NCBI RefSeq assembly: GCF_016806835.2
Contig: NZ_CP086111.1
Span: 303,501 to 367,500, forward strand
From: Skermanella rosea
Lineage (GTDB): Bacteria > Pseudomonadota > Alphaproteobacteria > Azospirillales > Azospirillaceae
Direction of reading: 5' to 3'
DNA length: 64,000 nt
Below, piece after piece: positions 59,245-64,000 of this stretch. The position numbers and the translations under genes are program-made. The notes below the pieces were generated by a model. That model made no database searches, had not been told where the DNA came from, and worked only from the letters and a program-made list of their open reading frames with translations. The stretch's first letter is position 1. Each line of letters starts with the position of its first letter.

Positions 59245-59601
59245 TCAGATGCCGACCTCGACGGCGGCGTTGACGATGTAGATCATCTCGTTGGCGTCGC
59301 CCTTGTCGGCCAGGAAGATGCCGCTGGGCGCCAGCATGCCGCCGGAAACCACCTCGATGCTCACCTGGCCGTAGGGGAAGACCGCCCGCACGGCGTCGTG
59401 GTCCAGCTTCTCGGCGTCCGCCGGCACGGCGAGGTGGACCCGCACCCGCATGCGGCTGGTGTCGCCGTCCACCAGGGTGCGCATCCCCGGCATGGAGTTG
59501 CGCTCTATCGCGTTCCGCACCGCGCGCACGGCCGCCTTGGTCACGTCCTGGCCGTGCAGGTCGGCGCCCATGCCGAGCTCGACGAACATCACCTGCTTCA
59601 T
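59245..59601 (-). CDS. Lin0512-family conserved protein
   Basis: A 118-residue protein of the Lin0512 family, of unknown function. Typical features: MKQVMFVELGMGADLHGQDV, then KAAVRAVRNAIERNSMPGM and VFPYGQVSIEVVSGGMLAPS. Likely a small alpha/beta protein that oligomerises, as related folds do. ATG 59601 is the first start and has GGAGG upstream. It is the last gene of the minus-strand run that includes the efflux genes, 52 bases from the outer-membrane factor. Convergent with the hybrid kinase. Confidence 0.85.
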   Translation of the reverse strand: MKQVMFVELGMGADLHGQDVTKAAVRAVRNAIERNSMPGMRTLVDGDTSRMRVRVHLAVPADAEKLDHDAVRAVFPYGQVSIEVVSGGMLAPSGIFLADKGDANEMIYIVNAAVEVGI

Positions 59602-59653
59602 GGCTCGTTTCCTCCCTTCGAAATCCGGCCCGAGAAATCCGGAGTAGCCGGGC

Positions 59654-61129
59654 TTATCCCGGGTTGCCCGCCACCCTCACGGGTTCGGCCGGCGCGCCGC
59701 CGCCCAGCACCTTGTACAGGGTGACGAGATTGCTAAGCTGCGACAAGCGCGCGTTGATCAGGTCCTGCTGGGCCGCGTAGAGCGACCGCTGGCTGTCCAG
59801 CGCGTTGAGGAAGCTGTCCAGGCCGCGGTTGTAGCGCAGGATCGACAGGTCGTAGCTCGACCGCGTCGCGTCGACCAGGGCGCTCTGGGCCTCCAGCTGG
59901 TCGTCCAGCGTGCCCTGGGCGGCCAGGGCGTCGGACACCTCGCGGAAGGCGACCTGGATCGCCCGCTCGTACTGGGCCACCCCGATCTCCCGCTGCACCT
60001 TGGTGCTCTCCAGGTTCGCCTCCCGCAGGCCGTAGTCGAAGATCGGCAGGCCGATCTGGGGCAGGAAGTTCCAGGCGCCGCTGCCGCCGTCGAACAGGCC
60101 CGACAGGGCGGCGCTGGCCGTGCCGGCCGAGGCGGTCAGCCCGATGGTCGGGAAGAAGGCCGCCCGCGCGGCGCCGATGTTGGCGTTCGCCGCCCGCAGG
60201 TTGTACTCGGCCTCGATGATGTCGGGGCGGCGCTGGAGCAGGTCGGAGGGCAATCCCACCGGCAGGTCGGCGACGAAGTCGCCGGTGCCGAGCGACGGCG
60301 CCCCGTCCAGCACGGAATCGTCGATCGGGGTGCCGACCAGCAGCGCCAGGGCGTTCTTGTCCTGGGCGATCAGGCGGACATAGGCCGCCCGGTTGGCCCG
60401 CGCCGTCTCCACCGCCGTGCGCGCCTGGGCCACGTCGAGCTGCGTGCCGATGCCGCGGTCGAAGCTGCGCCGGGTCAGGTCGAAGGACTGCTGCTGGGTG
60501 CGCAGCGTGTCCTCGGTCAGCTTCAGCAGCTCCTGGTCGGCCAGCAGGGTCAGGTAGGCGTTGGCGACCTCGGCGATCAGCGCGATCCGCGTGGCGGCCT
60601 GGGCCTGCTCGGTCGCGAAGAAACTTTCCAGCGCCGACTGCTCCAGGCTGCGGATGCGGCCGAACAGGTCGAGCTCGAACGACGTGGTGCCGAGGCTGGC
60701 TTCCCACTGGCTGCCGACCGACGCCCGCCCGGTGCGCGACAGGTCGGCCGGCGTGCGCTGGCGGGTCAGGCTGCCGCCGACATCGACCGCCGGCAGCAGC
60801 GCGGACCGCTCGATGCGGTACTGGGCCCGGGCCTGCTCGACGTTGAGCGCCGCGACCCGAAGGTCGCGGTTGTTGGCCAGGGCGGTTTCGATCAGCTCCT
60901 GGAGCCGGGGCGACCGGAAGAATTCCTGCCAGCCCAGGTCGGCCAGCGTGGGTCCCGCGCTCGCCGGCAGGGCCGCCGCCGAGTCCGTGTAGGCCGGACC
61001 CGACGGCCAGGCCTGCGGCACCGGCGAGTCGGGCCGGACATACTCGGGGATGAAGGAGCATCCGCCGAGCAGCAGCAGGGCCAGGGACGCCGGGGCGAGG
61101 CGCCGTTTCGTCATGGTCTTGTCCGTCAT
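59654..61129 (-). CDS. Outer-membrane factor lipoprotein of RND efflux pump (NodT/OprM family)
   Basis: A 491-residue TolC-like channel. Signal peptide with lipobox LLLGGC (lipidated Cys24), then the repeat pair of the NodT family: LGWQEFFRSPRLQELIETAL and NNRDLRVAALNVEQARAQYR, later VDLPVGLPSDLLQRRPDIIE and ANANIGAARAAFFPTIGLTA. It would form the outer-membrane exit duct of the pump. ATG at codon 6 is an alternative start. Ends 52 bases from the Lin0512 gene; begins 13 bases after the RND gene stop, so they are cotranscribed with the RND permease first. Confidence 0.94.
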   Translation of the reverse strand: MTDKTMTKRRLAPASLALLLLGGCSFIPEYVRPDSPVPQAWPSGPAYTDSAAALPASAGPTLADLGWQEFFRSPRLQELIETALANNRDLRVAALNVEQARAQYRIERSALLPAVDVGGSLTRQRTPADLSRTGRASVGSQWEASLGTTSFELDLFGRIRSLEQSALESFFATEQAQAATRIALIAEVANAYLTLLADQELLKLTEDTLRTQQQSFDLTRRSFDRGIGTQLDVAQARTAVETARANRAAYVRLIAQDKNALALLVGTPIDDSVLDGAPSLGTGDFVADLPVGLPSDLLQRRPDIIEAEYNLRAANANIGAARAAFFPTIGLTASAGTASAALSGLFDGGSGAWNFLPQIGLPIFDYGLREANLESTKVQREIGVAQYERAIQVAFREVSDALAAQGTLDDQLEAQSALVDATRSSYDLSILRYNRGLDSFLNALDSQRSLYAAQQDLINARLSQLSNLVTLYKVLGGGAPAEPVRVAGNPG

Positions 61130-61142
61130 TTCCTCAGCCTCG

Positions 61143-64000
61143 TCAGTCGGCCTGGGCCGGTTCGGGTGTGCCCTGGCGCCCCTTGGGTGCCCAGCGGGCG
61201 ACCAGCTTCAGCACCGCCACGAAGAACACCGGCACGAAGAAGATCGCCAGCACGGTGGCCGAGATCATGCCGCCCATCACGCCGACGCCGATGGCGTTCT
61301 GGCTGCCCGAGCCGGCGCCGGTGCTGATCGCGAGCGGCAGCACGCCCAGGATGAAGGCGAAGGACGTCATCAGGATCGGCCGAAGCCGCTGACGGCACGC
61401 CTCGATGGTCGCCTCCAGCAGGCCCATGCCCTCGTCGTGCATGTCCTTGGCGAACTCCACGATCAGGATCGCGTTCTTCGCCGACAGGCCGATGGTCGTC
61501 AGCAGGCCCACCTGGAAATAGACGTCGTTGGGCAGGCCCCGCAGGTGCGCCGCGATGACGGCGCCCAGGACGCCCAGCGGCACCACCAGGATGACCGAGG
61601 CCGGGATCGACCAGCTCTCGTACAGGGCGGCCAGGCACAGGAACACGACCAGGATCGAGATCGCGTACAGGGCCGGGGCCTGCGAGCCGGACAGGCGCTC
61701 CTCGTAGGACAGGCCCTGCCACTCGAAGCTGATGCCCTGGGGAAGCTGGCGCGCCAGGTCCTCCATGATCGCCATGGCCTCGCCGGAACTGACGCCCGGC
61801 GCCGCCTGGCCCTGGATGTTGATCGAGGAGACGCCGTTGAACCGTTCCAGCCGGGGCGAGCCGTAGTCCCAGTGGGTGGTCGAGAAGGTGGAGAACGGCA
61901 CCATCTCGCCCTCGGCGTTCCGCATGTACCAGCGGTCCAGGTCGGACGGCAGCATCCGGTAGGGCGCGTCGGCCTGCAGATAGACACGCTTGACCCGGCC
62001 GTTCTCGATGAAGTCGTTGACGTAGCTGGAGCCCCAGGTCGCCGTCAGCGTCGTGTTGATGTCGGCCAGCGACAGGCCCAGCGCGCTCGCCTTCTCGCGG
62101 TCGATGTCGATCCGCAGCTGCGGATTGTCGTCCAGCCCGTTCGGCCGCACGCCGACCAGCGACGGGTTCTGCGCCGCGAGGCCGAGGAGCTGGCCGCGCG
62201 CCTGCATCAGCGCCTCGTGCCCCAGGCCGCCGCGGTCGACCAGCTGCATGTCGAAGCCGGTGGCGTTGCCCAGCTCGATGATGGCCGGCGGGGTGAAGGC
62301 GAAGATCATCGCGTCGCGGACCCGGGACAGCGAGGCCATGGCGCGCGCGGCGATGGCGCTGACGGCGCCCTCGTCGCTGCCGCGGACCTCCCAGTCCTTC
62401 AGGTTGGCGAAGGCGATGGCGGTGTTCTGGCCGCGTCCGCTGAAGCTGAAGCCGGCGACCGCGAAGATGCCGTTGACGTAGTCCTTCTCGTCCTCGAGGT
62501 AGTGGCGCTCGACCGCCTCGACGGTCTCCAGCGTCCGTTCCAGCGTGGCGCCGGGCGGCAGGGCCATCTGGGTCAGCAGGATGCCCTGGTCCTCGTTGGG
62601 CAGGAAGGCGGCGGGCAGGCGGACGAACAGGACGCCCAGGCCGGCGACGATCAGCAGATAGATCAGCAGGTACCGGCCGCGCCGGTGGATCATGTGGCCG
62701 ACGCCGCGCTGGTACTTGGCGTTGCCGCGGTCGAAGGTGCGGTTGAACCAGCCGAAGAAGCCCTTGCGCGGCTGGCCGTGACCCTTGACCGGCTTCAGCA
62801 TGGTGGCGCACAGCGCGGGCGTCAGGATCAGCGCCACCACCACCGACAGCGCCATGGCCGACACCACGGTCAGCGAGAACTGGCGGTAGATGGCCCCGGT
62901 CGATCCGCCGAAGAAGGCCATGGGCACGAACACGGCGGACAGGACCAGCGCTATGCCGATCAGCGCGCCGGTGATCTGGCCCATGCTCTTCCGGGTCGCC
63001 TCCTTGGGCGACAGGCCTTCCTCCGCCATCACGCGCTCGACGTTCTCGACCACGACGATGGCGTCGTCGACCAGCAGGCCGATCGCCAGCACCATGGCGA
63101 ACATGGTCAGCGTGTTGATGGTGAATCCGGCCGCCGCCAGCACGCCGAAGGTCCCCAGCAGCACCACCGGCACCGCGATGGTCGGGATCAGCGTCGCCCG
63201 GAAGTTCTGGAGGAACAGGTACATGATGGCGAAGACGAGGACGATCGCCTCCAGCAGCGTATGCACCACGCCCTCGATCGACAGCTTGACGAACGGAGTC
63301 GTGTCATAGGGGTAGACGACCTCGACGCCGGCCGGGAAGAAGGGCTTCAGCTCCTCGATCCGTGCCCGCACCGCGGCGGCCGTGTCCAGCGCGTTGGCCC
63401 CGGTCGCCAGGCTGATGCCCATGCCGGCGGCGGGCTTGCCGTTGTAGCGCGCGACGGTGGTGAAGTTCTCGGCCCCGACCTCGACCCGGGCCACGTCGGA
63501 CAGGCGGATCTGGGAGCCGTCGGTATTGACCCGGATCAGGATCCGGCTGAACTCCTCCGGCGTCTGGAGCCGGGTCTGGGCGATGATGGTGGCGTTCAGC
63601 TGCTGGCCGGGCACCGCCGGGGCGCCGCCGAGCTGGCCGGCCGACACCTCGGCGTTCTGCGCGGTGATGGCGCTCACCACGTCGGTCGTGGTCAGCCCGT
63701 AGCTGATCAGCTTGTTCGGGTCGAGCCAGATGCGCATGGCATGCTGGGCGCCGAACAGGGTCACGGTGCCGACGCCGGTGACCCGGCTGATCGGGTCCTG
63801 GACGCTGGAGGCGACGAAGTCGGCGATGTCGTCCTGGGGCATCGTGCCGTCGGACGACACGAACCCCATGACCATCAGGAAGGTGTTGTTGCCCTTGGTG
63901 ACCTGGACGCCCTGCTGCTGCACTTCCTGCGGCAGGCGCGGCATGGCGAGCTGCAGCTTGTTCTGCACCTGCACCTGCGCGATGTCGGGGTCGGCCTCCG
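61143..64000 (-). CDS. RND efflux permease, HAE1 family (5' end beyond window)
   Basis: Inner-membrane proton-driven efflux permease of the AcrB/MexB type; about 950 residues are visible and roughly the first 90-100 are missing past the right edge. Visible: the porter-domain start [20 protein letters not shown], helix 4 with the proton-relay pair [18 protein letters not shown], helices 5-6, the second porter half, and [13 protein letters not shown] in the relay helix 10 with its Lys. Sequence continues in frame to base 64000. The periplasmic adaptor gene is expected upstream, outside the window. Substrate probably toxic small molecules, inferred from family. Confidence 0.95.
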   Translation of the reverse strand, partial: EADPDIAQVQVQNKLQLAMPRLPQEVQQQGVQVTKGNNTFLMVMGFVSSDGTMPQDDIADFVASSVQDPISRVTGVGTVTLFGAQHAMRIWLDPNKLISYGLTTTDVVSAITAQNAEVSAGQLGGAPAVPGQQLNATIIAQTRLQTPEEFSRILIRVNTDGSQIRLSDVARVEVGAENFTTVARYNGKPAAGMGISLATGANALDTAAAVRARIEELKPFFPAGVEVVYPYDTTPFVKLSIEGVVHTLLEAIVLVFAIMYLFLQNFRATLIPTIAVPVVLLGTFGVLAAAGFTINTLTMFAMVLAIGLLVDDAIVVVENVERVMAEEGLSPKEATRKSMGQITGALIGIALVLSAVFVPMAFFGGSTGAIYRQFSLTVVSAMALSVVVALILTPALCATMLKPVKGHGQPRKGFFGWFNRTFDRGNAKYQRGVGHMIHRRGRYLLIYLLIVAGLGVLFVRLPAAFLPNEDQGILLTQMALPPGATLERTLETVEAVERHYLEDEKDYVNGIFAVAGFSFSGRGQNTAIAFANLKDWEVRGSDEGAVSAIAARAMASLSRVRDAMIFAFTPPAIIELGNATGFDMQLVDRGGLGHEALMQARGQLLGLAAQNPSLVGVRPNGLDDNPQLRIDIDREKASALGLSLADINTTLTATWGSSYVNDFIENGRVKRVYLQADAPYRMLPSDLDRWYMRNAEGEMVPFSTFSTTHWDYGSPRLERFNGVSSINIQGQAAPGVSSGEAMAIMEDLARQLPQGISFEWQGLSYEERLSGSQAPALYAISILVVFLCLAALYESWSIPASVILVVPLGVLGAVIAAHLRGLPNDVYFQVGLLTTIGLSAKNAILIVEFAKDMHDEGMGLLEATIEACRQRLRPILMTSFAFILGVLPLAISTGAGSGSQNAIGVGVMGGMISATVLAIFFVPVFFVAVLKLVARWAPKGRQGTPEPAQAD

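Overview
The window is high-GC chromosomal DNA from what looks like an alphaproteobacterium of the Rhodospirillales/Azospirillaceae type (Skermanella- or Azospirillum-like). The evidence is gene order: mdh-sucCD-sucAB with a detached lpd; fsa/DUF484/xerC divergent from priA; a free-standing F1 operon atpHAGDC; and the block Suv3-like helicase / S4 protein / fdxA / carD / rpoH. Exact CtrA-type TTAA-N7-TTAA boxes and DUF2336 proteins fit the same class. The genus is inference. I see no rRNA, tRNA, CRISPR array, insertion sequence or prophage, so most of the window is core chromosome with small accessory insertions.

Layout. 1-7.3 kb: a truncated sensor kinase with an ethylene-receptor-type membrane domain, a methyltransferase, DUF1178, two DUF2336 proteins around a NUDIX hydrolase, and small or secreted unknowns. 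7.5-19.7 kb: TCA-cycle block mdh, sucC, sucD, sucA, sucB and lpd. A signalling/proteolysis insert (CheX phosphatase, double-receiver protein, proteasome-like Ntn hydrolase, unknown protein) separates sucB from lpd. 19.7-26.4 kb: MFS transporter, xerC, DUF484, fsa, priA and a BrnT/BrnA toxin-antitoxin pair. 26.4-33.1 kb: the F1-ATPase operon and a ferritin-like di-iron protein. 33.2-41.6 kb: rpoH, a catalytically degenerate metallophosphoesterase, carD, fdxA, a TerB/DUF938/TerC group, an S4 RNA-binding protein and a Suv3-like helicase. 41.7-49.8 kb: htpG, a class III adenylate cyclase, a clpX without neighbouring clpP, a thermonuclease-like protein, proline iminopeptidase and a PagL-like barrel. 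50.2-55.6 kb: rpmI-rplT, pheS-pheT and a CDF metal exporter. 55.8-64 kb: a small unknown protein that is a paralogue of the one at 26.4 kb, a large hybrid kinase with a FixL-like haem-PAS domain, a Lin0512-family protein, and an RND efflux pump whose inner-membrane gene runs off the right edge.

How the genes work together. The metabolic core covers five enzymes from 2-oxoglutarate to oxaloacetate, the shared E3 subunit and the catalytic half of ATP synthase. Stress control is represented by rpoH, htpG, clpX, carD and the HslR-like protein. Environmental sensing is prominent: a probable ethylene (or small-olefin) receptor kinase, a probable O2/haem hybrid kinase, a periplasmic-sensor cyclase, and the CheX/double-REC pair. 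The last of these, next to a proteasome-like peptidase and an unknown protein with a CtrA-like site, is my best candidate for an undescribed functional module. Start codons were chosen from ribosome-binding sites, conserved N-termini and overlaps, and several are marked as uncertain.
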